From: Fusobacteriaceae bacterium
GTDB lineage: Bacteria > Fusobacteriota > Fusobacteriia > Fusobacteriales > Fusobacteriaceae
Assembly: GCA_900764925.1 (NCBI GenBank)
Contig: CAAFPW010000051.1
Span: forward strand, 1 to 25,510
Direction: 5' to 3'
DNA: 25,510 nucleotides
This document shows positions 14,411 through 22,016 of this stretch, piece by piece. How positions within the stretch are numbered: the stretch's first letter is position 1; each line of letters begins with the position of its first letter. Both the position numbers and the translations under genes were made by a program. The notes under the pieces were generated by a model that worked only from the letters and a program-made list of their open reading frames with translations, was not told the DNA's origin and did no database searches.

Positions 14411-15817
14411 ATGAATCTAGATACTAATAACATGGAAGCTGTAGTTAGTTTAATAATGAAAGAGCTTAACAAGATGAATATAGAGGATAAAAAAGAGTGC
14501 TGTAATAATGGAAATGGAGTTTTTCATACAGTAGAAGATGCTGTAGCAGCAGCTAAAAAAGCTCAAAGAGAACTTTTTGATTCAAGATTAGAGGTAAGAG
14601 ATAAAATTATTAAATCTATAAGAGAACATTTATCTCAATATATTCAAGAATTAGCAGAACTTGGAGTAGCAGAAACTGGAATGGGAAGAGTAGCAGATAA
14701 GGCTTTAAAACATCAAGTAACTCTTGAAAAAACTCCAGGAGTAGAAGATTTGAGAGCTTTTGCTTTTAGTGGAGATGATGGATTAACAGTTTTAGAATTG
14801 ACACCTTATGGTGTAATAGGAGCAATAACTCCATCTACTAATCCAAGTGAGACAATAATTTGTAATTCAATAGGAATGATAGCTGCTGGTAATGCTGTTG
14901 TTTTTGCTCCACATCCAGGAGCTAAAAAGACTTCTATAAGAGCTGTAGAACTTATAAATGAAGCTATTAAATTGGTTGGAGGACCAGCAAACTTAATAGT
15001 AACAATAGATGAACCAAGTATAGAGAATACAGAGAAACTTATGGCTCATCCAGATGTAAAGATGTTAGTTGCAACAGGAGGACCTGGAGTAGTAAAAAGT
15101 GTAATGTCAAGCGGTAAAAAAGCTATAGGAGCAGGAGCTGGAAATCCACCTGTACTTGTAGATGAAACAGCAGATATAGAAAAAGCTGCAAAAGATATAA
15201 TAGATGGATGCAGTTTTGATAATAACTTACCTTGTATAGCTGAAAAAGAGGTAGTAGCAGTTGACTCTATAACTGATTATTTAATTTTTGAGATGCAAAA
15301 AAATGGTGCTTACTTAGTAAAAGATGAGAATGTAATTCAAAAACTTGTAGACCTAACATTAACTAATGGGTCACCTAATAGAAAATATGTAGGTAGAGAT
15401 GCTAAAGTAATATTAAAAGATGTTGGAATAGAAGTTGGAGATGAAATAAAAGTTATAATAATGGAAACTTGTAAAAATCATACATTTGCTGTAAAAGAGA
15501 TGTTGATGCCTATATTACCAATAATAAGAGTAAAAAATGCACTAGAAGGAATAGAGGTAGCTAAAGAGTTGGAACATGGACTTAGACACACTTCTATGAT
15601 TCATTCTAAAAATATAGATATATTGACAAAATATGCAAGAGAGATGGAGACAACTATTTTAGTTAAAAATGGACCTTCTTATGCTGGAATTGGTGTAGGA
15701 GGAGAGGGACATACTACATTTACAATTGCTGGACCTACTGGAGAGGGACTTACTTCAGCTAAGAGTTTCGCTAGAAATAGAAGATGCGTACTAGTTGGTG
15801 GACTTTCAATAAAATAA
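14411..15817 (+). CDS. pduP: CoA-acylating propionaldehyde dehydrogenase
   Basis: The 468-residue product belongs to the aldehyde dehydrogenase superfamily, PduP/EutE type. It oxidises propionaldehyde to propionyl-CoA with NAD+ and CoA in the BMC lumen. The catalytic cysteine is C275 in NNLPCIAEKE; the cofactor region includes GVIGAITPSTNPSETIICNS (134-153), and GGEGHTTFTIAGPTGEG lies near the C-terminus. Residues 1-23 (the helix MEAVVSLIMKELNKM and flanks) match the encapsulation peptide of PduP, followed by a linker with CC at 30-31. GGAGG overlaps the pduO stop and sits five bases before the ATG. Length is typical (about 460-470). Confidence 0.95.
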   Translation: MNLDTNNMEAVVSLIMKELNKMNIEDKKECCNNGNGVFHTVEDAVAAAKKAQRELFDSRLEVRDKIIKSIREHLSQYIQELAELGVAETGMGRVADKALKHQVTLEKTPGVEDLRAFAFSGDDGLTVLELTPYGVIGAITPSTNPSETIICNSIGMIAAGNAVVFAPHPGAKKTSIRAVELINEAIKLVGGPANLIVTIDEPSIENTEKLMAHPDVKMLVATGGPGVVKSVMSSGKKAIGAGAGNPPVLVDETADIEKAAKDIIDGCSFDNNLPCIAEKEVVAVDSITDYLIFEMQKNGAYLVKDENVIQKLVDLTLTNGSPNRKYVGRDAKVILKDVGIEVGDEIKVIIMETCKNHTFAVKEMLMPILPIIRVKNALEGIEVAKELEHGLRHTSMIHSKNIDILTKYAREMETTILVKNGPSYAGIGVGGEGHTTFTIAGPTGEGLTSAKSFARNRRCVLVGGLSIK

Positions 15818-15837
15818 GTTTTATTCAAATTTTGATA

Positions 15838-15863
15838 GGAAGGATGAAGGATTTCGTCCTTCT
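15838..15863 (+). other. Intra-operon RNA hairpin between pduP and the pduT-like gene
   Basis: GAAGGATGAA (15839-15848) pairs with TTCGTCCTTC (15853-15862) around a GGAT loop, with one internal G-U pair and a G-U pair closing the base. No T-run follows (TATACCAGAG), so it is probably an RNA-processing or stability element rather than an efficient terminator. An alternative inner hairpin (GAAGGA/TCCTTC around TTTCG) competes for the same right arm. Confidence 0.65.
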
Positions 15864-15890
15864 ATACCAGAGTTTGAAAGGAGGACATAG

Positions 15891-16448
15891 ATGAAAAAGA
15901 CATTTTTACTTTTAGAATTTAGAAGTATTGGGACAGGATTTATATACTTAGATGAGATTACTAAAAATTTTAATGTAGATATAGAGAGAGTGGGTATACT
16001 ATGTCCAGGTAAATATATGATAGTTTGTAGTGGATTACAGGGAGAAGTAGTATCTTTAAATATCTATTTAGATCTATTGCAAAATAAGCATATAGATAAA
16101 AATGTAAGTAAAATTATGGTCAGTGGTGTAAGTGTAGAAATTTTGAATAAATTAAATAGAGCTATAAAATTTGAAGAGCGAGTTAGAAGTTTAGGTTTAG
16201 TAGAATTTTCTAACAGTATAAGAGCAATAGAAACAGCTGACTTTTTAGAGGATGAAAGTCCTGTGGAGATAATTACAATTAGAGCTGGAGTTGGTATGTT
16301 TGATAAGGGAGTTGTACTTTTTGAGGGAGATACTTCAGCAGTAAAAAACTCCATAGATAAGATAAAGGGAAAAAATTTTAAAGAGCTTATAAGTGCTGAG
16401 TTAATAAATTCACCATCAGAGAGTTTTTTAAAAGTTTTTAAAATATAA
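15891..16448 (+). CDS. PduT-like tandem-BMC shell protein (divergent)
   Basis: The 185-residue product has the length of PduT (184) and two degenerate BMC domains (about 1-88 and 97-180). CPGKYMIVCSG at 38-48 matches CPGKFLLMLGG of PduT. C38 falls at the very position of the cysteine that three PduT subunits use to hold a [4Fe-4S] cluster at the trimer pore. The second domain starts RSLGLVEFSNSIRAIETADF, close to the BMC consensus, but the first (MKKTFLLLEFRSIGTGFIYL) is far from it and lacks the KSANV segment. Its proposed role is to pass electrons or a cluster through the shell. Its usual partner, the corrin reductase PduS, is not encoded in the window. AGGAGG precedes the start. Confidence 0.75.
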   Translation: MKKTFLLLEFRSIGTGFIYLDEITKNFNVDIERVGILCPGKYMIVCSGLQGEVVSLNIYLDLLQNKHIDKNVSKIMVSGVSVEILNKLNRAIKFEERVRSLGLVEFSNSIRAIETADFLEDESPVEIITIRAGVGMFDKGVVLFEGDTSAVKNSIDKIKGKNFKELISAELINSPSESFLKVFKI

Positions 16449-16470
16449 AAATAAAAAAGTGGGGATAAAT

Positions 16471-17301
16471 ATGGACTTGAACTTAGTGAATGATTACATA
16501 AAAAAATTTGATGAAGTAATAGAAAATCCAATTTTAGATTTTGATAAAGAGGAATTCTATGTAGGTGTTGACTTGGGAACAGCTAATATAGTTATGAGTG
16601 TTGTAGATAAAGAGGGGAATCCAGTAGCTGGAGAAATTTATCAATCCTCTGTTGTAAAAGATGGGATTGTTGTAGATTTCGTTGGAGCTATTAGGATAGT
16701 AAGAGAGATGAAGCATCGTTTGGAAGAAAAATTGGGAATAGAGATAACAAAAGGATTTACAGCTATTCCACCAGGAGTAGAGAGCGGAAGTGTAAAGGCT
16801 ATTGTCAATGTTATTGATTCTGCTGAGATAGATGTAATAAAAGTTGTAGATGAACCAACTGCAGCTTCACATGTATTAAAGATAAAAGATGGAGCAGTTG
16901 TTGATGTAGGTGGAGGAACTACAGGTATAAGTGTAATAAAAGATGGAGAAGTAATATTTACAGCAGATGAACCAACAGGTGGGACACATATGTCATTGGT
17001 TTTAGCTGGAAACTACGGAGTAAGTTTTGATGAGGCTGAAAAATTGAAAAAGGATCTCTCAAAAGAGAAAGAGGTTTTTCCTATAATAAAACCAGTTGTG
17101 GAAAAAATGGCACATATAGTAAAAAAATTTTTGAGAGATTATGATGTGGAAAATGTTTATGTTGTAGGAGGAGCTTGTACATTCTCTGAATTTGAGCAAG
17201 TTTTTGAGAAAGAGTTGAAAAAGAAAATTATCAAGACATATAAACCATTGTTAGTAACTCCTTTGGGAATTGCCTTAACAGGATTGGAAAAAAATATATA
17301 A
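16471..17301 (+). CDS. EutJ-like BMC-associated Hsp70/actin-fold chaperone
   Basis: The 276-residue product is an actin/Hsp70-fold ATPase of the EutJ type, half the length of DnaK and without a peptide-binding domain. Visible motifs are YVGVDLGTANIVMSVVDKEG (phosphate 1; about 30-49), VVDEPTAASHVL, VVDVGGGTTGISVIKDGEV (phosphate 2; about 147-165), DEPTGGTHMSLVLAGNYGVS and VYVVGGACTFSEFE (adenosine motif). Genes of this type sit in ethanolamine and other BMC operons, with a supposed role in assembly or enzyme maintenance that is not well proven. Its presence at the end of a Pdu operon, which already has the PduGH reactivase, is a mixed Eut/Pdu trait. The start at 16471 has GTGGGG six bases upstream. 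It is the last gene of the operon, followed by a terminator. Confidence 0.85.
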   Translation: MDLNLVNDYIKKFDEVIENPILDFDKEEFYVGVDLGTANIVMSVVDKEGNPVAGEIYQSSVVKDGIVVDFVGAIRIVREMKHRLEEKLGIEITKGFTAIPPGVESGSVKAIVNVIDSAEIDVIKVVDEPTAASHVLKIKDGAVVDVGGGTTGISVIKDGEVIFTADEPTGGTHMSLVLAGNYGVSFDEAEKLKKDLSKEKEVFPIIKPVVEKMAHIVKKFLRDYDVENVYVVGGACTFSEFEQVFEKELKKKIIKTYKPLLVTPLGIALTGLEKNI

Positions 17302-17308
17302 CATTATG

Positions 17309-17352
17309 AAAAAGAAAAATCTGTTTTATAAAAAATGGATTTTTCTTTTTTT
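17309..17352 (+). terminator. Rho-independent terminator of the pdu operon
   Basis: AAAAAGAAAAATC (17309-17321) and GATTTTTCTTTTT (17338-17350) form a 13-bp stem around a 16-nt loop. The right arm merges with a run of seven T (17346-17352). The stem is A/T-rich but long. It separates the BMC operon from the heat-shock operon. Confidence 0.78.
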
Positions 17353-17409
17353 GTGTAAAATTAAAGTATAAGAATAACTTGGAAAAATATGACAAATATT
17401 AAAAAACTA

Positions 17410-17438
17410 TTGACAAAAGAGTAAAAATATTATATAGT
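17410..17438 (+). promoter_or_regulatory. Sigma-70-type promoter of hrcA-grpE-dnaK
   Basis: TTGACA (17410-17415) is followed after 17 bp by TATAGT (17433-17438). It lies directly upstream of the CIRCE element, so transcription would start within or just before the operator, the usual layout for HrcA control. Confidence 0.82.
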
Positions 17439-17451
17439 TACATTATAAGAA

Positions 17452-17478
17452 TTAGCACTCTTAATAACTGAGTGCTAA
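17452..17478. promoter_or_regulatory. CIRCE element (HrcA operator)
   Basis: TTAGCACTC (17452-17460), a 9-bp spacer, and GAGTGCTAA (17470-17478) match the CIRCE consensus exactly. HrcA bound here represses the chaperone operon until heat stress occupies GroEL and lowers HrcA activity. The same inverted repeat in the 5' leader can form an mRNA hairpin just ahead of the hrcA SD. Confidence 0.98.
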
Positions 17479-17494
17479 CAAAAAGGTGATGAAA

Positions 17495-18520
17495 ATGTCT
17501 ATAACTGAGAGAGAAAAACTCGTATTAAACGCTATAGTAAATTATTACCTTAATTTTGGTGATACTATAGGTTCTAGGACATTGGTAAAAAAATATGGTA
17601 TTGATCTTTCATCAGCAACAATTAGAAATGTAATGGCTGATTTAGAAGATATGGGATTTATAGCTAAGACTCATACCTCTTCAGGAAGAATTCCAACTGA
17701 TAAGGGATATAAATATTATTTAGATGAACTTTTAAAAGTGGAAAAACTTACAAAACAGGAGAAAGAGAATATAGAGTTAGCTTATGAAAATCGTGTAAAT
17801 GAATTGGATATGCTTTTACAACAAACATCTTCACTACTTTCAAAGTTGACTACTTATGCTGGAATAGCTATGGAACCAGCTGTTATCTCAGAAAGAGTTA
17901 AAAAAGTAGAGTTAGTTCATATAGATGATTATATGATAGTGACTATAATAGTTTTAGAAAATAGAGTTGTTAAAACTAAAAAAATTATGTTAACAACACC
18001 TATTAGTAGAGAAGAGTTAGCGGATTTGGCACATGAACTTAATGAAAGAGTAAAAATTCAAGATTTAAGTCCAATAGATATAGAGAACTATATAGTTGGT
18101 AAGAGAAAAGCTATCACTAGAGTTGCACAACACTATGAAGATGATGGTAAGTTATTTATAAATAATGTTCCAAGTATATTTAGAGATAAACATGTAAATG
18201 AAGTTTCAGAAGCTTTGGAACTATTACACCATAGAAAAGATATAAGAGGAATATTCGAGCATATAATAAGTACTAGAAAACCTATGAACGGTAAGGTTGA
18301 AGTAGTATTTGGAGATGAGCTTGGAATAAAAGGCTTGGAAGATTACAGTTTTGTATATTCAACTTATAACATTGGAGATTCACAGGGAGTAATTGGAGTA
18401 ATTGGTCCTAAGAGAATGGCTTATTCAAAAACTATGGGGCTTATCAAATATGTAACTCAAGAGGTAAATAAAGCAATAAATCAAAATCAAATCGAGAGAA
18501 AGGAAGACATAGATGTTTAA
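17495..18520 (+). CDS. hrcA: Heat-inducible transcription repressor HrcA
   Basis: The 341-residue product is the CIRCE-binding repressor. An N-terminal winged helix (about 1-75) carries TIGSRTLVKKYGIDLSSATI and RNVMADLEDMGFIAKTHTSSGRIPTDKGY in two adjoining stretches, the family signature. A GAF-like dimerisation core follows (about 95-330), with KVELVHIDDYMIVTIIV, and VIGVIGPKRMAYSKTMGLI near the end. It autoregulates through the operator upstream. Start: ATG at 17495 after AAGGTGA; a GTG at 17486 falls in the SD. Its last 8 bases overlap grpE. Confidence 0.96.
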   Translation: MSITEREKLVLNAIVNYYLNFGDTIGSRTLVKKYGIDLSSATIRNVMADLEDMGFIAKTHTSSGRIPTDKGYKYYLDELLKVEKLTKQEKENIELAYENRVNELDMLLQQTSSLLSKLTTYAGIAMEPAVISERVKKVELVHIDDYMIVTIIVLENRVVKTKKIMLTTPISREELADLAHELNERVKIQDLSPIDIENYIVGKRKAITRVAQHYEDDGKLFINNVPSIFRDKHVNEVSEALELLHHRKDIRGIFEHIISTRKPMNGKVEVVFGDELGIKGLEDYSFVYSTYNIGDSQGVIGVIGPKRMAYSKTMGLIKYVTQEVNKAINQNQIERKEDIDV

Positions 18521-19100
18521 GAAAAAAGATAAGATTGAAGAGATAAAAGAGGAAAAAGAGTGTGGTTGTGGTCCTGATTGCAACTGTACTTGCAAAGATG
18601 AGGAGAAGGTAGAAGAGGTAAAACAAGAGGACGTTTTAGCACAAAAAGATGAAGAGATAGATAAATTAAAAGCTGAAGTAGAGGATTGGAAACAATCATA
18701 TTTAAGAAAACAAGCTGAATTCCAAAATTTTACAAAAAGAAAAGAAAAAGAGATGGAAGAGCTTAGAAAATTTGCTTCTGAAAAGATAATAACTAAACTT
18801 TTAGATGGTTTAGATAACTTAGAAAGAGCTATAACTGCTTCTGAAGCTACAAAAGATTTCGATGGATTAGTAAAAGGTGTAGATATGATACTAGGACAAT
18901 TAAAAGGAATCATGGAAGCTGAAGGGGTAGAACCTATAAAAGCTGAAGGGAAATACGATCCTGTATATCACCATGCTGTAATGGTAGAGGATAATCCAGA
19001 ATTTGAAGATGACCATATAGTGTTAGAACTTCAAAAAGGATATACAATGAAGGGAAAAGTAATCAGACCATCAATGGTTAAGGTATGTAAAAAAGGATAA
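18513..19100 (+). CDS. grpE: GrpE nucleotide exchange factor with Cys-rich N-terminus
   Basis: The 195-residue product is the DnaK nucleotide exchange factor. A coiled coil covers about 35-90 (EEIDKLKAEVEDWKQSYLRK, then QAEFQNFTKRKEKE), and the beta-wing domain about 135-195 contains GVEPIKAEGKYDPVYHHAVM and GYTMKGKVIRPSMVKV, the family signature. Unusually, residues 17-27 read CGCGPDCNCTC: five cysteines in a metal-ligand-like pattern within an otherwise disordered acidic leader. The gene overlaps hrcA (ATGTTTAA) with AAGGAAG upstream, so both are probably coupled. Confidence 0.96.
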   Translation: MFKKKDKIEEIKEEKECGCGPDCNCTCKDEEKVEEVKQEDVLAQKDEEIDKLKAEVEDWKQSYLRKQAEFQNFTKRKEKEMEELRKFASEKIITKLLDGLDNLERAITASEATKDFDGLVKGVDMILGQLKGIMEAEGVEPIKAEGKYDPVYHHAVMVEDNPEFEDDHIVLELQKGYTMKGKVIRPSMVKVCKKG

Positions 19101-19165
19101 TAAATAGATTTAAGTAGATAAAAATTTTAATATAGATTGAAGAGTATTTTAGGAGGTTTTTAAAA

Positions 19166-20986
19166 ATGAGTAAAATAATTGGTATTGACTTAGGAACAAC
19201 AAACTCTTGTGTAGCAATAATGGAAGGAGGTAACGTAACAGTTATCCCTAACTCTGAAGGAGCAAGAACTACTCCATCAGTAGTAAATATTAAAGACAAT
19301 GGAGAGATTATAGTAGGAGAGATTGCAAAAAGACAAGCAATCACAAATCCAACTTCAACTGTAAGCTCAATCAAAACTCACATGGGATCAGATTACAAAG
19401 TAGAAATATTTGGAAAAAAATACACTCCACAAGAAATTTCTGCTATGACACTTAAAAAACTTAAAAAGGATGCTGAAGCTTATTTAGGAGAAGAGATCAA
19501 AGAAGCTGTAATCACTGTACCGGCTTACTTTACAGACTCTCAAAGACAAGCAACTAAAGACGCTGGAGCAATTGCTGGATTAGATGTAAAAAGAATCATC
19601 AACGAGCCAACAGCAGCAGCACTAGCTTATGGATTAGAGAAGAAAAAAGAGGAAAAAGTTCTAGTATTTGACTTAGGAGGAGGAACTTTTGACGTATCTG
19701 TACTTGAAATAGCTGATGGAGTAATCGAAGTTATAGCAACAGCTGGAAACAACCACTTAGGAGGAGATGACTTCGACGCTGAAATCATTAACTGGTTAAC
19801 ATCTGAATTCAAAAGAGAAACAGGAATAGATTTATCAAACGATAAAATGGCTTATCAAAGATTAAAAGATGCAGCTGAAAAAGCTAAAAAAGAGTTATCA
19901 TCAATGATGGAAACTTCAATCTCATTACCATTTATCACAATGGATGCAACAGGACCTAAACACTTAGAGATGAAGTTAACAAGAGCTAAATTTAATGATT
20001 TAACAAGACATCTTGTTGAAGCAACTCAAGGACCTACAAAAACAGCTTTATCAGATGCTAAATTAAATCCATCTGAAATTGATGAAGTATTATTAGTAGG
20101 AGGATCTACAAGAATACCAGCAGTTCAAGAGTGGGTAGAATCATTCTTCGGTAAAAAACCAAACAAAGGAATCAACCCTGATGAAGTTGTTGCGGCAGGA
20201 GCAGCTATTCAAGGTGGAGTATTAATGGGAGACGTAAAAGATGTATTACTACTAGATGTAACTCCATTATCATTAGGAATTGAAACTCTTGGAGGAGTAT
20301 TCACTAAGATGATAGAGAAAAATACAACTATCCCAGTTAAAAAATCACAAGTGTACTCAACAGCAGTAGATAACCAACCAGCTGTTACAATCAACGTATT
20401 ACAAGGAGAAAGAGCTAAAGCAGCTGATAACCATAAATTAGGAGAGTTCAACCTAGAAGGAATTCCAGCAGCACCTAGAGGAGTACCTCAAATCGAAGTT
20501 ACATTTGATATTGACGCTAACGGAATCGTACACGTATCAGCAAAAGATTTAGGAACAGGAAAACAAAACACAGTAACTATCTCTGGTTCAACTAACCTAT
20601 CTAAAGAAGATATTGAAAGAATGACTAGAGAAGCTGAAGCAAATGAAGCTGAAGATAGAAAATTCAAAGAGTTAGTAGAAGCTAGAAATAAAGCTGATAT
20701 GTTAATCTCTTCTACTGAAAAATCTCTAAAAGAGTATGGAGATAAAGCTTCTGAGCAAGAGAAAAAAGATATAGAAGCTGCTATTGAAGAGCTTAAAAAA
20801 GTAAAAGATGGAGAGGATAAAGAGGCTATAGATAAAGCTATGGAACATTTATCTCAAGTAGCTCACAAATTTGCTGAAGAGATTTATAAAGAAGCTCAAG
20901 CAAAAGCACAAGCTGGACAACAAGCAGGAGCTCAAGAAAATAAAAAAGCAGATGATGATGTAGCTGAAGCTGAAGTAGTAGACTAA
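19166..20986 (+). CDS. dnaK: Chaperone protein DnaK (Hsp70)
   Basis: The 606-residue product is full-length DnaK. The ATPase domain (about 1-360) has IGIDLGTTNSCVAIMEGG, AYFTDSQRQATKDAG, INEPTAAALAYG and FDLGGGTFDVSVLEI; like DnaK of Gram-positive type it lacks the roughly 24-residue insertion in lobe I of the E. coli protein. The linker VLLLDVTPLSLGIETLGG leads to the substrate domain (about 370-500) and helical lid, ending in an acidic tail with EAEVVD. It works with GrpE and DnaJ. A strong AGGAGG precedes the ATG. It is controlled by the CIRCE upstream of hrcA and is followed by a strong hairpin. Confidence 0.98.
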   Translation: MSKIIGIDLGTTNSCVAIMEGGNVTVIPNSEGARTTPSVVNIKDNGEIIVGEIAKRQAITNPTSTVSSIKTHMGSDYKVEIFGKKYTPQEISAMTLKKLKKDAEAYLGEEIKEAVITVPAYFTDSQRQATKDAGAIAGLDVKRIINEPTAAALAYGLEKKKEEKVLVFDLGGGTFDVSVLEIADGVIEVIATAGNNHLGGDDFDAEIINWLTSEFKRETGIDLSNDKMAYQRLKDAAEKAKKELSSMMETSISLPFITMDATGPKHLEMKLTRAKFNDLTRHLVEATQGPTKTALSDAKLNPSEIDEVLLVGGSTRIPAVQEWVESFFGKKPNKGINPDEVVAAGAAIQGGVLMGDVKDVLLLDVTPLSLGIETLGGVFTKMIEKNTTIPVKKSQVYSTAVDNQPAVTINVLQGERAKAADNHKLGEFNLEGIPAAPRGVPQIEVTFDIDANGIVHVSAKDLGTGKQNTVTISGSTNLSKEDIERMTREAEANEAEDRKFKELVEARNKADMLISSTEKSLKEYGDKASEQEKKDIEAAIEELKKVKDGEDKEAIDKAMEHLSQVAHKFAEEIYKEAQAKAQAGQQAGAQENKKADDDVAEAEVVD

Positions 20987-21011
20987 TAAACAGAGTTTAA
21001 AATATACAGAG

Positions 21012-21052
21012 GATAAAAGGGGAGATGGGGGTTTTACCCCTCTTCCCTTATC
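21012..21052 (+). terminator. Strong GC-rich hairpin after dnaK (weak terminator or processing site)
   Basis: An interrupted stem pairs GATAA...GGG...AGA.GGGG with CCCC.TCT..CCC.TTATC (21012-21052), with small bulges and a GTTTTA loop. It is one of the most GC-rich stretches of the window. The downstream bases TTAAATTT are a poor U-tract, so read-through into the next gene is likely. It may lower expression of the downstream gene relative to dnaK. Confidence 0.6.
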
Positions 21053-21081
21053 TTAAATTTAAAAGAGGATAGGAGAAGAAG

Positions 21082-21954
21082 ATGGAGTTAAAATTAAATA
21101 ATGGATTATTAGAAGTAAGATTAGAAACTTTTGGTGCAGAGTTAGTTGGACTTAGAGATTTAGAAAAAAATATGGAATATATGTGGCAAAAAGACCCTAA
21201 ATTCTGGGCTAAGTGTTCTCCTATACTATTTCCATTTGTAGGGGCTTTAAAGGAGAATAGATACTTCTACAATGGTGAAAAATTTGATATTACTACAAGA
21301 CATGGATTTGCTAGAGATAATGAGTTTGTAGTTAGTGCTCAAGATGAAAAAAGTGTAGAATTTCTATTTGAAAGCAATGAAGTAACAAAGAAAATTTATC
21401 CTTTTGATTTTAAACTTTATTTAAAATATGTACTAGAAGGTAAAAAATTAAGATTAGAGTATAGAGTAGAAAATTTAGGAGATAAAAAAATCTATTTTTC
21501 TCTAGGAGCGCATCCCGCATTTTCCACTCCTTTATCAGATGGAGTAGATTATTCAGATTACTATGTAGAGTTTGAAAAAGAAGAGAGTGGAGAGGTAAAC
21601 ATCTTAAATGGATTATATGTTAACTCTCAAGTAAAAAGCAGAGCTTTTGATGGTAAAAAGATAGTTCTAAATAGAGAGCTGTTTGCTAAAGATGCTCTAA
21701 TAGTAGAAAATCCAAACTCACACAAGATAAATTTAAAAAATAATAAAACAGGATATAATTTAAGTTTCTCTTATGAAGGGTTTAAATATATAGCTTTTTG
21801 GAATGTACCTGGAGCTGAATATGTGTGTTTAGAGCCTTGGTGTGGAATAACTGACTATGATAACTGTACAGGAAATATAGAGGAGAAAAAGGGAATAGAA
21901 ACTCTTGAAGTTGGAGAAAAATTTGTAAGAAATATTGAGATAGAAATTCTTTAA
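21082..21954 (+). CDS. Aldose 1-epimerase (mutarotase) family protein, LacX-like
   Basis: The 290-residue product is a galactose-mutarotase-fold protein. It has the expected catalytic positions: H74 in RHGFARD, H144 in LGAHPAFSTPL (acid/base pair), and E251 in CLEPWCGITD. It opens MELKLNNGLLEVRLETFGAE, the beginning typical of the LacX branch. It would interconvert sugar anomers; the substrate is not evident. It lies between dnaK and dnaJ, both chaperone genes, although nothing in it suggests a protein-folding role. The SD GGATAGGAGAAG precedes the ATG, and a hairpin lies upstream. Transcription probably reads through from dnaK. Confidence 0.9.
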   Translation: MELKLNNGLLEVRLETFGAELVGLRDLEKNMEYMWQKDPKFWAKCSPILFPFVGALKENRYFYNGEKFDITTRHGFARDNEFVVSAQDEKSVEFLFESNEVTKKIYPFDFKLYLKYVLEGKKLRLEYRVENLGDKKIYFSLGAHPAFSTPLSDGVDYSDYYVEFEKEESGEVNILNGLYVNSQVKSRAFDGKKIVLNRELFAKDALIVENPNSHKINLKNNKTGYNLSFSYEGFKYIAFWNVPGAEYVCLEPWCGITDYDNCTGNIEEKKGIETLEVGEKFVRNIEIEIL

Positions 21955-21975
21955 TTTTTAAATTTATGATATAAT
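21947..21975 (+). promoter_or_regulatory. Possible promoter for dnaJ
   Basis: TATAAT (21970-21975) has TTCTTT (21947-21952) 17 bp upstream, in a very AT-rich gap of 62 bp. The -35 is poor. It would allow dnaJ to be transcribed apart from dnaK; no CIRCE is present here. Confidence 0.4.
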
Positions 21976-22016
21976 AGAAAAGTATGTGAAAATTTTATTG
22001 AAGGAGAGAATATTAA

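Noticed and set aside
16064..16531. Antisense open frame of 155 codons opposite the pduT-like gene
   Set aside because: It overlaps a gene with clear BMC motifs and SD, has no SD or family features of its own, and reads as Ser/Leu/Phe-rich shadow translation. Similar antisense frames at 18425-18913, 13732-14139, 12434-12760 and 11829-12146 were rejected for the same reason.
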